Shown here piece after piece: positions 1-8,892 of a stretch of DNA of 64,000 nt. The stretch comes from Lacimicrobium alkaliphilum (lineage in GTDB: Bacteria > Pseudomonadota > Gammaproteobacteria > Enterobacterales > Alteromonadaceae). The DNA lies in contig NZ_CP013650.1 in assembly GCF_001466725.1 (NCBI RefSeq), positions 4,216,001 to 4,280,000 of the forward strand, given 5' to 3'. Within the stretch, counting starts at the first letter, position 1; each line of letters starts with the position of its first letter. The notes under the pieces were generated by a model. It ran no database searches. It saw only the letters and a program-made list of their open reading frames with translations, and had not been told where the DNA came from. A program made the position numbers and the translations under genes.

Positions 1-377
1 AGAAACTGGCACCGATTATCTCTCACCTCACCGAAAACCAGGGCTTGCACTCGATACAGGCTTTCTTTGAAGATTATGTGGCTCTGGTAAAGGGACGGGG
101 ATGCCTGTTGATTAATTGTATTGCTGAACTGGGTGTGGATGATGCCAGGATCCGCGAAATAGGGCGCCATTATCTGGATAATCTGCAGATCAGTTTTATC
201 GGTTGCCTGGAGCGGGCCATAAGACACGAGCAGATCCGCGCAGATATCCAGATAGAGTCTACCGCGCTGCAACTCACCTGTTATGTTCAGGGCTTTGCCA
301 TCAACGGCATTCTCGCCGGTCAGACTGATGAGCTGAATCTGGCCACTCAGGCTTTGCTTGGCCCGCTTGCACGGTAA
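1..377 (+). CDS. TetR/AcrR-type transcriptional regulator, C-terminal part (5' truncated by window edge)
   Basis: The reading frame is already open at the first complete codon (base 3) and runs to a TAA at 375-377, so the gene starts outside the window. The first internal ATG is at base 45 and need not be the start. About 124 residues are visible and are largely helical. A segment with G-C-L-L-I-N followed by an Asp-rich helix (D-D-A-R-I-R) resembles the ligand-binding/dimerisation domain of TetR repressors of the AcrR type. The DNA-binding helix-turn-helix would be upstream and cannot be seen, so the family call rests on the C-terminal half only. Ligand and targets are unknown. Confidence 0.55.
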   Translation, partial: KLAPIISHLTENQGLHSIQAFFEDYVALVKGRGCLLINCIAELGVDDARIREIGRHYLDNLQISFIGCLERAIRHEQIRADIQIESTALQLTCYVQGFAINGILAGQTDELNLATQALLGPLAR

Positions 378-466
378 TGAGGTGCGACAATCAAGCTTGG
401 CTAGAATGCATCGCAGAGTTAGAATTCGCACCCTGTTAACTTGCCTTTTAGCATTAAGCCAGTTTT

Positions 467-790
467 ATGACCAATCCTAAGCACTTATATAAAGTCCAGT
501 TTATCAGTAACGCCGAGCACTACGAAGTCTATGTGCGCGAGGTCAGTCAGGGTGCGATGTTTGGCTTTATCGAGATAGCCGACTTTGTCTGGAACACGCA
601 AAGTTCTGTGGTCGTGGATCCCGGCCAGGAAAAGCTGAAATCTGAGTTTGAATCGGTCACCCGCACCTATATCCCGATGCATAATGTACTGCGTATTGAT
701 GAAGTGAAAAAACAGGGCACTGCAAAGATTTCTGAGCTGTCCGAGAAAGTCACCCGTTTCCCTAAGCCGGTGTACACCCCGAAAAAATAA
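467..790 (+). CDS. DUF1820 family protein
   Basis: A 107-residue soluble protein starting at ATG 467 (M-T-N-P-K-H-L-Y-K-V). It matches my recollection of the DUF1820 family, small conserved gammaproteobacterial proteins of about this length with a conserved N-terminal half containing G-A-M-F-G-F-I-E-I-A-D-F-V-W and a Lys/Pro-rich C-terminus. No signal peptide, membrane segment or catalytic motif is visible. The biochemical role is not established. It stands alone, with 89 bases before it and 129 after it. The opposite-strand frame at 485-841 is a shadow. Confidence 0.75.
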   Translation: MTNPKHLYKVQFISNAEHYEVYVREVSQGAMFGFIEIADFVWNTQSSVVVDPGQEKLKSEFESVTRTYIPMHNVLRIDEVKKQGTAKISELSEKVTRFPKPVYTPKK

Positions 791-919
791 ATCATCGACA
801 GGCAAAACAGCCTGTCGCTGCCTGCGTACCATCTGCCTCACAAATCACCTGTTGATGATACACTTCACAGCAAGATTGCCTTATGCTGGTCGGGGTAACT
901 ACATTACAGGCAAAAAACC

Positions 920-2668
920 ATGTTAAAAGCACTTTTGGCAGGACTATTCCTGATTCTGACGGCAAGCGTTTCGGCAAACCAGAAACTGGATAGCCTGCTC
1001 GATGAGATCTGGCAATTTGAACTTCGTATCAATCCGACCATGGCCACTTCCCGGGGCGTGCATCAATACGACCACCTGCTCTCGGATGTCTCTGCTGAAG
1101 GCTTAAAAGCGCAGTATCAGCAGGCCAAAGCTTATCTTCAACAACTGGATAAACTGGCCGGGCAGGATTTAAATAAACAGGATCAGATCAGCCTGCAGAT
1201 GCAACGCCGTCGCTTGCAGGAAATGGTGGACTCCTATGACTACAACGCTCATTACATGCCCATTACTTCAGAGTATGGCTTTCACAGTGGCCTGGCCTTC
1301 CTGACCCGCACCAGTAAATTCAATACGGTCCAGGACTATGAAAACTATCTGACCCGGCTGACTGCCTTCGAGGACTACTTTAATCATCAGATAAGCTGGA
1401 TGCGCAAGGGGCTGGAAACCGGCCTGACTCAACCCAAAGTGGTATTAAAAGACTTTGAAAAAACTGCCCTGGCCTTTGTTCATGATGATGCCACACAGAG
1501 TCAGTTTTACAGCCCCTTCAGTACTATGCCTGCTGCGATAAACAGCAATAAACAGGCTGCACTGCAGGAACAGGCAAAGAAGGTCATCAGCAACACTGTG
1601 ATGCCCGCTTATCAGCAGTTTTATGACTTTCTGGTCGAAGAGTACATTCCCGGGGCCAAAGAGGATATAGCGGCTAAGTCCTGGCCAAAGGGTGCAGAGT
1701 ATTATGAAAATCGCGCCCGCTATTACACCACGTTGGACATGAGCTCTGAAGAAGTCCATCAACTGGGCCTGCAGGAAGTCAAACGTATTCGCGAAGACAT
1801 GCAACAGGTTATCGATGAAGTTGGCTTTGAAGGCAGTCACGCCGATTTTGTGCATTTTCTGCGCACCGATCCGCAGTTCTACGCCAAATCCGCTATGGAG
1901 CTGATCAAAGAGGCCACCTACTTATCCAAAAAAATCGATGCCCTGTTGCCCAAATTATTCTATAAGCTGCCACGTACTCCCTATGGCGTAGCGCCGGTAC
2001 CGGACAGCATTGCCCCTAAATACACCACCGGCCGCTATATCAGCCCCAGCCGCGATGATCAGCCCGGCTATTACTGGGTCAATACCTATGCGCTGGACAA
2101 ACGTCCACTCTATTCCTTGCCCGCACTGACCCTGCATGAAGCCGTTCCCGGGCATCATCTGCAAAATGCTCTGGCCAGCGAAATGGATCACCTTCCGCCA
2201 GTACGCCGCTATACCTACATTTCGGCTTTCGGTGAGGGCTGGGGATTGTATTCAGAGTATCTGGGTAAAGAAATCGGCTTTTACGAGACCCCCTATGATG
2301 AGTTTGGCCGCTTAAGCTATGAGATGTGGCGTGCCTGTCGTCTGGTGGTGGACACCGGTATGCACATGCAGGGCTGGAGTCGTCAGCAGGCCATCGACTA
2401 CATGCTGGAAAATACCGCATTGTCGGCCCATAACGTTACCACAGAGATCGATCGTTATATCTCCTGGCCGGGTCAGGCGCTATCCTACAAACTCGGTGAA
2501 ATAACCATCAAGCGCCTGCGCAAAGAAGCCGAACAGCAGTTGGGTGAGCACTTCGATCTGCGCGCCTTCCATGACATGCTGCTGGAAAACGGCTCAGTGC
2601 CACTGAATGTGCTGGAACAGCATGTCAGAGACTATATCAAGGCGGAAAAAGCGGCTCAGACAAGCTAG
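920..2668 (+). CDS. DUF885 domain-containing protein, probable secreted metal-dependent hydrolase
   Basis: A 582-residue protein beginning with a typical Sec signal peptide (short basic start, hydrophobic run A-L-L-A-G-L-F-L-I-L-T-A-S, cleavage probably after A-S-V-S-A near residue 19), so it should be exported. The body has DUF885 character, with the diagnostic H-E-A-V-P-G-H-H motif near residue 406 followed by a downstream F-G-E-G-W-G-L-Y segment. The two histidines and a downstream glutamate resemble a zincin-type metal site. Peptidase activity is inferred from this motif and is not shown for this protein. Length is normal for the family. The gene stops 7 bases before the convergent EVE gene. 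Confidence 0.85.
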   Translation: MLKALLAGLFLILTASVSANQKLDSLLDEIWQFELRINPTMATSRGVHQYDHLLSDVSAEGLKAQYQQAKAYLQQLDKLAGQDLNKQDQISLQMQRRRLQEMVDSYDYNAHYMPITSEYGFHSGLAFLTRTSKFNTVQDYENYLTRLTAFEDYFNHQISWMRKGLETGLTQPKVVLKDFEKTALAFVHDDATQSQFYSPFSTMPAAINSNKQAALQEQAKKVISNTVMPAYQQFYDFLVEEYIPGAKEDIAAKSWPKGAEYYENRARYYTTLDMSSEEVHQLGLQEVKRIREDMQQVIDEVGFEGSHADFVHFLRTDPQFYAKSAMELIKEATYLSKKIDALLPKLFYKLPRTPYGVAPVPDSIAPKYTTGRYISPSRDDQPGYYWVNTYALDKRPLYSLPALTLHEAVPGHHLQNALASEMDHLPPVRRYTYISAFGEGWGLYSEYLGKEIGFYETPYDEFGRLSYEMWRACRLVVDTGMHMQGWSRQQAIDYMLENTALSAHNVTTEIDRYISWPGQALSYKLGEITIKRLRKEAEQQLGEHFDLRAFHDMLLENGSVPLNVLEQHVRDYIKAEKAAQTS

Positions 2669-2675
2669 AGCTGGT

Positions 2676-3143
2676 CTAACGGCGTTTTGCCATAGCCAGT
2701 AAAATCTGCCCGTGCTCCGGGGTAACCGGCTGAATCGACAGCCGGTTGCCTTTTCTGACCAGCATCATCTCTTCCAGAGCCGGGTTGGCCTTAATTTGTT
2801 TCAGGCTGACGATTTCAGCAAATACGTCTGCTAATTGCACATCGACCATCAACCAGCGCGGGTTTTCCTCACTGCTTTTCGGATCATAGTAAGGACTTTC
2901 AGGATCAAACTGAGTGTGATCGGGATAAGCTCCTCTGACGACTCTGGCAATCCCGGCAATGCCAGGCTCAGGACAACTGGAATGATAAATAAACAGCTGA
3001 TCTCCGGTTTGTACCTGATCCCGCAATAAGTTCCTGGCCTGATAGTTTCTTATCCCGTCCCAGGGCTCTGTCTGTTCAGGCCTTAGCGCCAGATCTTCGA
3101 TACTGAAAGCCTGTGGTTCAGTCTTAAATAGCCAATAAGCCAT
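2676..3143 (-). CDS. EVE domain-containing protein
   Basis: A 155-residue protein that is almost entirely one EVE domain: N-terminal M-A-Y-W-L-F-K-T-E-P, then W-D-G-I-R-N-Y-Q-A-R-N and F-I-Y-H-S-S-C typical of the family. EVE domains share the PUA/YTH/ASCH fold and are known or suspected to bind modified bases in DNA or RNA. The exact ligand here is unknown. The ATG at 3143 lies 41 bases from a LexA operator at 3185-3200 that also serves the divergent imuA gene, so damage-responsive expression is possible. It converges with the DUF885 gene. Confidence 0.88.
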   Translation of the reverse strand: MAYWLFKTEPQAFSIEDLALRPEQTEPWDGIRNYQARNLLRDQVQTGDQLFIYHSSCPEPGIAGIARVVRGAYPDHTQFDPESPYYDPKSSEENPRWLMVDVQLADVFAEIVSLKQIKANPALEEMMLVRKGNRLSIQPVTPEHGQILLAMAKRR

Positions 3144-3167
3144 CTTCTTCTCCTGCTCTTGCAGCTT

Positions 3168-3200
3168 TTGAATAATCCAATATACTGTATTTATATACAG
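3168..3200 (+). promoter_or_regulatory. LexA (SOS) operator and probable imuA promoter
   Basis: Bases 3185-3200 read CTGTATTTATATACAG, which fits the LexA half-sites CTGT-N8-ACAG and is close to the ideal Escherichia coli box. A possible -35 (TTGAAT, 3168-3173) and an AT-rich -10 (TTATAT, 3191-3196, 17-base spacer) overlap it, so bound LexA would block polymerase. It sits 14 bases before the imuA ATG. Being palindromic and in a 71-base intergenic gap, it could also repress the divergent EVE gene. Confidence 0.85.
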
Positions 3201-3214
3201 TCATTTTGCACATC

Positions 3215-3907
3215 ATGAATACCATATTACATCAATTAAAAAGCAAAGGGCTGCTCTGGCAAGGTAGCGTGCAAGCCCAACAGCCCCGGGCCACAGGTGT
3301 GGTCGGTGACTGGCTGGCAGCGCATATTCCCGGCGGATTAAGCGGTCATCCCGTCATCGCAATACACAGCCCTGCCGGTATTGGTGAGTTGCGTCTGTTA
3401 CTGCCTAATCTGCAGGCTAACGGGGCTGATAACAGCAAACTGCTGGTATGGATAGCGCCTCCCCACAAACCCGGCGCCGAGGCCCTGCAGGCAAACGGAT
3501 TTGCCCTCAATCGCCTGCTGATTATCCATCCGCCAGAGCCACAACAGGCGCTTTGGGCGGCTGAACAATGTCTTAAAAGCGGTGCCTGTCATTCAGTGCT
3601 GTTGTGGCATGACAAACTCAGCGTTGCACAGTTACAACGCTTGCAACAAGCCGCCAGACAGGGGCTGGCTCAGCTGTTTTTTCTGTGCAGAGCTGCAACA
3701 CTTAGCCTGTCATTACCTGTCTCTCTGAGTATTGGTCTGCAGCCTCAGCCACAGGGCCTGATAGTAACAGTACAAAAATGCCGAGGCAGCTGGCCCCCGC
3801 CACCCTTTATGCTGAATATGAGCAAGCTCTGGCCTCAGCTTAGCCTTACGGCCACAAGTTCAGAAAGGAATTCGGTGGTGACCTTTCCCGGCTCCCGGGC
3901 CAGTTAA
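3215..3907 (+). CDS. imuA: translesion synthesis-associated protein ImuA
   Basis: A SulA/RecA-like ATPase-fold protein, first gene of the imuA-imuB-dnaE2 mutasome cassette. ATG 3215 is preferred (230 residues). The frame can be extended to TTG 3206, but that would start only 5 bases after the LexA box. Features visible are G-L-S-G-H-P-V-I-A-I-H near residue 46 and G-I-G-E-L-R-L-L-L-P after it, a degenerate RecA-like core without a convincing Walker A lysine. In families studied, ImuA helps recruit DnaE2 with ImuB for damage-induced mutagenesis. imuB follows after 10 bases, so one SOS-controlled transcript is likely. Confidence 0.85.
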   Translation: MNTILHQLKSKGLLWQGSVQAQQPRATGVVGDWLAAHIPGGLSGHPVIAIHSPAGIGELRLLLPNLQANGADNSKLLVWIAPPHKPGAEALQANGFALNRLLIIHPPEPQQALWAAEQCLKSGACHSVLLWHDKLSVAQLQRLQQAARQGLAQLFFLCRAATLSLSLPVSLSIGLQPQPQGLIVTVQKCRGSWPPPPFMLNMSKLWPQLSLTATSSERNSVVTFPGSRAS

Positions 3908-3917
3908 ACGCACTTTT

Positions 3918-5324
3918 ATGTCTGATCTGTGGCTGTATCTGCATTTTCCATCTCTGCAACTGGACTGTTTACATAGCAAACCCGGCCAGCCAGTTGTGGT
4001 GCTGAACAAAGCTGACAACCGTATTATCCAGCTTAATCAGACAGCATATCAATGCGGGATCCGGTCGGGTATGGGGCTGGGCACCGCGGCCTCCCTGTGC
4101 CATGGCCTGCAGGTAGCAGAATATCAGCAGCAACTCGAAAGCGACAAACTTAAGGATATTGCCTCCTGGCTATATGGCTGCACCTCAGATATTGCATTAT
4201 GGCCACCCGACGGATTATTGTTGCGCGTTCATCCCATGCTGTCTTTATACGGTGGCCTGCAACCTTACTGGCTGGCTGTAAAGCAGCGCCTGCAGCCGCT
4301 GGCGTTTAACCACACCTATGCCTGTGGTCAGACCCCACTGGCGGCCAGATTACTGGCTCGAGAGGGTCTCAAGCTTATCGATGAGGAGCCGCAAAAGTTG
4401 CACGAAGCAATACGGCATTGCCCCTTATCCGCTACGGACCTCAGTACTAAACAGCAACATCAGCTCACCCGGGTCGGGGTCAGGCGTGTCGGCGAACTGC
4501 TGGCCATCAGTACCACTGAGCTAAGTCAGCGCTTCAGTCATGATCTCGCCATTTATACAGGGCGTCTCAGTGGCCATTTCAGTCACCCGCAGATCTTTTA
4601 TTATCCGCCACCACACTTCAGACAAACGCTGACACTACTGTACGGCGTTGAAAACAGCCAACGTCTGCTGTCACCTATTCAGGCTTTGTTACTACAGCTC
4701 GAACACTTCTTACGCCTGCGGGACAAGCTCACCACCAGGCTGTTGTTACGCTTTGTTCATCAGGATAACAGCACAGCAGAGCTTTGTATTGAATCGGCCC
4801 AGGCCGAATATCAGGCTTCATTCTGGCAGTCGTTAATTGTACTTAAGCTGGAAAAGCTGACGCTGTGTGAAGCGGTGCACGCCATAATGCTGAAGGTCAC
4901 CGAGTTACAGGATAAGCCAGGTCAATGTCAGGATCTTTTCGCCGGTCAGCAAGGCCGGCAAACACCGTTACAGCTGCTGGCGCAATTACAGGCCAAGCTG
5001 GGTAAAGAGGCACTTAAAGGCTTAAACCTTGACGATGACTTTCGCCCGGAACAAAGCACGGGATACACAGAGCCTGACTTTACCGGGACCAGCTGTATTA
5101 ACCGGACGCTGCCATCAATGCGGCCGCTGTTGCTTTGCGACCCTCCCACAGCCCTGAATGAAAAAGTCAGACTGCTGCATGGTCCGGAGCGGATTGAAAC
5201 CGGTTGGTGGGACAGCAAGCCGGTACATCGGGATTATTTTATTGGCCGTTGCACAAAAGGGCGCTGGTTGTGGGTATATCGCACCCCACAAGCACAATGG
5301 TTTATACAGGGAGTGTTCAGTTGA
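3918..5324 (+). CDS. imuB: ImuB, catalytically inactive Y-family polymerase homologue
   Basis: A 468-residue Y-family (DinB/UmuC-like) protein. The N-terminal palm begins L-W-L-Y-L-H-F-P-S-L-Q-L, where active polymerases carry an Asp-x-Asp. The usual S-x-D-E position reads R-V-H-P-M-L-S-L-Y-G-G, so the metal-binding acidic residues are missing, as expected for ImuB, which acts as a scaffold. A clamp-binding sequence Q-C-Q-D-L-F lies near residue 336, matching the beta-clamp consensus and linking the mutasome to DnaN. The stop overlaps the dnaE2 start (TGATG at 5322-5326), which indicates translational coupling. Confidence 0.92.
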   Translation: MSDLWLYLHFPSLQLDCLHSKPGQPVVVLNKADNRIIQLNQTAYQCGIRSGMGLGTAASLCHGLQVAEYQQQLESDKLKDIASWLYGCTSDIALWPPDGLLLRVHPMLSLYGGLQPYWLAVKQRLQPLAFNHTYACGQTPLAARLLAREGLKLIDEEPQKLHEAIRHCPLSATDLSTKQQHQLTRVGVRRVGELLAISTTELSQRFSHDLAIYTGRLSGHFSHPQIFYYPPPHFRQTLTLLYGVENSQRLLSPIQALLLQLEHFLRLRDKLTTRLLLRFVHQDNSTAELCIESAQAEYQASFWQSLIVLKLEKLTLCEAVHAIMLKVTELQDKPGQCQDLFAGQQGRQTPLQLLAQLQAKLGKEALKGLNLDDDFRPEQSTGYTEPDFTGTSCINRTLPSMRPLLLCDPPTALNEKVRLLHGPERIETGWWDSKPVHRDYFIGRCTKGRWLWVYRTPQAQWFIQGVFS

Positions 5325-8300
5325 TGGCCTATGCCGAACTTTTTTGTCAGAGTAACTTCTCTTTTTTGCAGGGAGCGTCCCATCCACAAGAACTGATCAG
5401 GCAGGCCGATTTTCTGGGTTATGAAGCACTGGCCATCACCGATGAATGTTCTTTAGCTGGTATTGTCAGGGCCTATACCGAGATCAAACAACAGCAGCTG
5501 TCCATAAAACTGATCGTGGGTAGTCTGCTGCGCCTTGAGCCCGACCTGCAAGTGGTGCTGCTGTGCCCGGATAAAAATGCCTATTCAGAACTCTGTCGGA
5601 TTATCACTAACGCCAGACGACGGGCCAAAAAGGGACACTATCAATTACATGAATGGGATCTGAAAAGTCTGCAACATTGTCTGCTTATCTGGTTGCCCTG
5701 CGGGCAAACAACACAGGATCAGCATTGGGCAAAGTGGCTGACAAAGCACCACAGGGAGAGATTGTGGCTCGGCAGCAGGCGATTATTGCACGCCGATGAA
5801 CAACAGCACCTGGATCACTGCCAGCAGCTCGGTCTGGCCTTTGATATTCCGATTACCTGTTGTACCGGCGTATTGATGCACCAGAGCGAACGCCTGGTGC
5901 TGCAACACTGTCTTACCGCCATCCGTCTTAAAACTTCTGTTGCCGGATTAGGGCATCGGGCATTATCCAACAGTGAAGCGAGCCTGCGACCGCTGCACAA
6001 GCTTAACAAACTTTATCCGGATGAGTGGATAGAGCAAAGCCTGCAGATTGCCAGACGCTGTACCTTCAGTCTGGATGAACTGCGTTATCAATACCCTGCT
6101 GAGCTGGTTCCCAAAGGCTATTCAGCTACTGATTACCTCAGACAACTGGTCTATGAGGGCGCGGCTGAACGCTACCCCGGGGGGATCCCTTGTAAAGTCA
6201 AAACTCTGGTAGAAAAGGAGCTGGCACTGATTGCACTGAAGCAATACGAGTACTTTTTTCTCACCATCCGGGATATCGTCGAATTTGCCCAAAAGCAACA
6301 GATTCTGTACCAGGGGCGCGGCTCAGCCGCTAACTCTGCCGTGTGTTATTGCCTGCAAATTACCGCTGTGGATCCCAGTAAGAGTGAAGTTCTGTTTGAA
6401 CGATTTATTTCCAAGGAGAGGGATGAGCCACCGGATATTGATGTGGATTTCGAGCATGAGCGCCGTGAAGAGGTTATCCAGTACATTTACAGAAAATATG
6501 GCAGGGAAAGAACCGCCCTTGCAGCCACAGTGATTACTTACCGACTCAAAAGTGCTGTGCGGGATATCGGTAAGGCTCTGGGTATTGAGGAAACCCAACT
6601 GGATTTTTTTATTAAGAATATCAATCGTCGCGATAGTGGCCTGAGCTGGCAATTACAAATCAGCGAGCTAGGGCTCGATCCACAGAGCCACACGGCCCAC
6701 AATCTGATCCAGCTGACAGAGGCTTTGCAGGGATTTCCCCGTCACTTATCACAGCATGTGGGCGGCTTTGTCATTTCCTCCGGACCACTCTATGAACTGG
6801 TTCCGGTAGAAAATGCCGCCATGCAGGAGCGCACGGTGATCCAGTGGGATAAAGACGATATCGAAAGCATGAAGCTGATAAAAGTCGATATACTGGCATT
6901 GGGCATGCTTACTGCTATCCGTAAATGTTTTGCGCTAATCGAAAAACACTACGGCCGACAGCTTAGTATCGCCACCATCAGTAATCTTGGCGATGACCCG
7001 GATGTGTACAGGATGATCCAGCAGGCCGATACTATCGGCGTATTTCAGATAGAATCCCGGGCGCAAATGAGTATGCTGCCCAGACTGAAACCCCGCTGTT
7101 ACTATGATTTGGTGATCGAAATCGCTATCGTCAGACCAGGGCCTATCCAGGGGGATATGGTACACCCCTACCTTCGACGCAGAGATGGCAAAGAACGGGT
7201 TGACTACCCCTCAGATGCAGTCAAAGGTGTACTGGACCGCACTCTCGGCGTGCCTATTTTTCAGGAGCAGGTGATCCAACTGGCTATGGTGGCTGCGGGT
7301 TTCAGCGGAGGTGAAGCCGATCAGTTGCGCCGGGCTATGGGTAGTTGGAAAAGAACCGGTGAGCTTAAAAGCTTTGAACAGAAACTGATTAAGGGCATGC
7401 TCGACAGAGGCTATAAACGGCAATTCGCCGAGCGTTTATACCAGCAAATCTGCGGCTTCGGTGAATATGGTTTTCCTGAATCCCACTCCGCCTCTTTTGC
7501 GGTACTGGCTTATGTGTCGGCCTGGCTTAAGCACCATTACCCTGCTGCTTTCTATACCGCCTTGCTGAACAGTTGGCCTATGGGCTTTTATTCGCCATCC
7601 CAGTTAATACAGGATGCCCGGCGTCATCATATTAGCGTGCTCCCTGTGTGTATTAACCATTCTGACCATGATTATACACTGCAGGCTCATGACAAAGATC
7701 TCGCAATCCGTATTGGCTTGCGACAAGTTAAAGGTCTCAGCACTCAAAGCGCCCTGGCTATAGTCGGTCATAGACCAAAGCAGGGCTTTGAGGGCACATC
7801 TGAGCTTCGCGCTGTAGTGAAAAAAGATGACGACCTACAAGCTCTTGCCAGTGCCGATGCCCTGAGAGCCCTGAGCAGAGACAGTGAAAGTAACCGCTAC
7901 CAGGCCAGGTGGATGCTGATGGACAACACCCCGGCACTGCCTCTGTTTTCTCAGGTTGAAGAAAAAAAAGGACAATGGGCACTAGCCCCCAGCGATATAG
8001 ATAATATGCTTGAGGACTATGCCGCAACAGGCATGACACTCAGCACTCATCCAATTGGATTATTGCAACAAGCAGGATTACTGGGCCATATAACTTCAGC
8101 CAAAGATTTGCCAGGTAAGGCTCATAACAGCGTGGTCAGAGTAGCAGGGCTTGTACAGGGCAGACAAAGCCCCGGAACGGCCTCTGGTGTCACTTTTATT
8201 ACCCTTGAGGATGATACCGGTAATATTAATGTGATCGTCTGGCGCGCTACCGCCAGAGCACAAAAACAGGCCTATCTTAAATCATCCATCCTCAAAGTGA

Positions 8301-8413
8301 CCGGTATTATCGAGAAAGGTGATGGTGGCGTCATCCATATCATCGCCGGCAAACTGGAAGATCTCAGCCACCAGTTCCAACAGTTAAAAATCAAGTCCCG
8401 GGATTTTCATTAA
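5324..8413 (+). CDS. dnaE2: error-prone DNA polymerase DnaE2
   Basis: A C-family polymerase of 1029 residues from ATG 5324. This start overlaps the imuB stop and gives the family-typical beginning M-A-Y-A-E-L-F-C-Q-S-N-F-S-F-L. The frame is open 120 bases further upstream, but only inside imuB. An N-terminal PHP domain (A-I-T-D-E-C-S-L-A-G) is followed by the polymerase core with R-G-S-A-A-N-S and the catalytic P-D-I-D-V-D-F-E near residue 370, then helix-hairpin-helix and a C-terminal OB fold (V-A-G-L-V-Q-G-R-Q). It is shorter than DnaE1, as DnaE2 proteins are. Role: lesion bypass and SOS mutagenesis together with ImuA and ImuB. Confidence 0.94.
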   Translation: MAYAELFCQSNFSFLQGASHPQELIRQADFLGYEALAITDECSLAGIVRAYTEIKQQQLSIKLIVGSLLRLEPDLQVVLLCPDKNAYSELCRIITNARRRAKKGHYQLHEWDLKSLQHCLLIWLPCGQTTQDQHWAKWLTKHHRERLWLGSRRLLHADEQQHLDHCQQLGLAFDIPITCCTGVLMHQSERLVLQHCLTAIRLKTSVAGLGHRALSNSEASLRPLHKLNKLYPDEWIEQSLQIARRCTFSLDELRYQYPAELVPKGYSATDYLRQLVYEGAAERYPGGIPCKVKTLVEKELALIALKQYEYFFLTIRDIVEFAQKQQILYQGRGSAANSAVCYCLQITAVDPSKSEVLFERFISKERDEPPDIDVDFEHERREEVIQYIYRKYGRERTALAATVITYRLKSAVRDIGKALGIEETQLDFFIKNINRRDSGLSWQLQISELGLDPQSHTAHNLIQLTEALQGFPRHLSQHVGGFVISSGPLYELVPVENAAMQERTVIQWDKDDIESMKLIKVDILALGMLTAIRKCFALIEKHYGRQLSIATISNLGDDPDVYRMIQQADTIGVFQIESRAQMSMLPRLKPRCYYDLVIEIAIVRPGPIQGDMVHPYLRRRDGKERVDYPSDAVKGVLDRTLGVPIFQEQVIQLAMVAAGFSGGEADQLRRAMGSWKRTGELKSFEQKLIKGMLDRGYKRQFAERLYQQICGFGEYGFPESHSASFAVLAYVSAWLKHHYPAAFYTALLNSWPMGFYSPSQLIQDARRHHISVLPVCINHSDHDYTLQAHDKDLAIRIGLRQVKGLSTQSALAIVGHRPKQGFEGTSELRAVVKKDDDLQALASADALRALSRDSESNRYQARWMLMDNTPALPLFSQVEEKKGQWALAPSDIDNMLEDYAATGMTLSTHPIGLLQQAGLLGHITSAKDLPGKAHNSVVRVAGLVQGRQSPGTASGVTFITLEDDTGNINVIVWRATARAQKQAYLKSSILKVTGIIEKGDGGVIHIIAGKLEDLSHQFQQLKIKSRDFH

Positions 8414-8649
8414 TCAACAGCACAGCCGTTGGTAAGAGGTCCTGATTGCCATCAGGATTGCGGTGTAATGTCTATGTTCTCTCCCAAAAGCACTGTGTAT
8501 TTTGATTCTATTCATATCTCAGCGCCTCTGCGTCTCTGCGAGATCAAAAACAAAAAGCCAGATGATCTCGCAAAGGCGCAGGGACGCAGAGGTTTTAAGT
8601 GTCTGAAACGAATCAGGGCCACCTGATAACAGGTGGTCTTGATTCTGAA
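8414..8649. repeat. Gene-free spacer with a long inverted repeat and a small hairpin
   Basis: No credible gene here. An imperfect inverted repeat spans 8526-8591: the outer arms CTCTGCGTC (8526-8534) and GACGCAGAG (8583-8591) pair perfectly, as do inner arms CGAGATC and GATCTCG. A second hairpin has arms CCACCTG (8619-8625) and CAGGTGG (8630-8636) with an ATAA loop. It lacks a good T-tract, so its use as a dnaE2 terminator is doubtful. The first element looks like a dispersed intergenic repeat. Copy number elsewhere in the genome cannot be judged. Confidence 0.6.
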
Positions 8650-8712
8650 TAGGAGCCTGGCGGTGTGGGCAGCGTCGGGCTGAAGCCCGACCTACAGAAT
8701 ACTCACATGGGG
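8650..8712 (-). repeat. Remnant of a 5S rRNA 3' end interrupted by a REP-like palindrome
   Basis: Bases 8650-8667 (TAGGAGCCTGGCGGTGTG) are identical to 8935-8952, the 3' end of the intact 5S gene and the bases after it. Bases 8700-8712 (TACTCACATGGGG) correspond to the next 5S segment, TACTCTCACATGGGG at 8954-8968, with two bases lost. Between these two pieces lies a REP-like element with a perfect GTCGGGC-TGAA-GCCCGAC hairpin at 8674-8691. The simplest reading is a decayed tandem 5S copy with a palindromic repeat inserted. Confidence 0.65.
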
Positions 8713-8892
8713 TGAGCGAAGACCGTTATGCCTGTGGCATAACGCAGCTGAGTGAACGACGAGCAGGGATGCGAGGCTGGAGGCTGCCCCAGGGACGGGT
8801 GACAGATGACTCCCTCCTGCAATACGCTTATCCCATAGACAGTCCGATGGGTTGGGTTTGCCATGAGACCGGACACGCAGTGTCTATAATGC
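8713..8892. other. Gene-free spacer between 5S remnant and rrn terminator, with one perfect hairpin
   Basis: No convincing gene. A perfect 9-bp stem with a 3-base loop lies at 8724-8744 (CGTTATGCC-TGT-GGCATAACG). The frame open on the plus strand here reads through the terminator into the 5S gene and is not a gene. Confidence 0.5.

Noticed and set aside
5204..5323. Upstream extension of dnaE2
   Set aside because: It lies wholly inside imuB, and the family N-terminus begins at 5324 overlapping the imuB stop.
8414..8650. CRISPR-like repeat array in the spacer after dnaE2
   Set aside because: Only inverted repeats are present, with no regularly spaced direct repeats and no cas genes.
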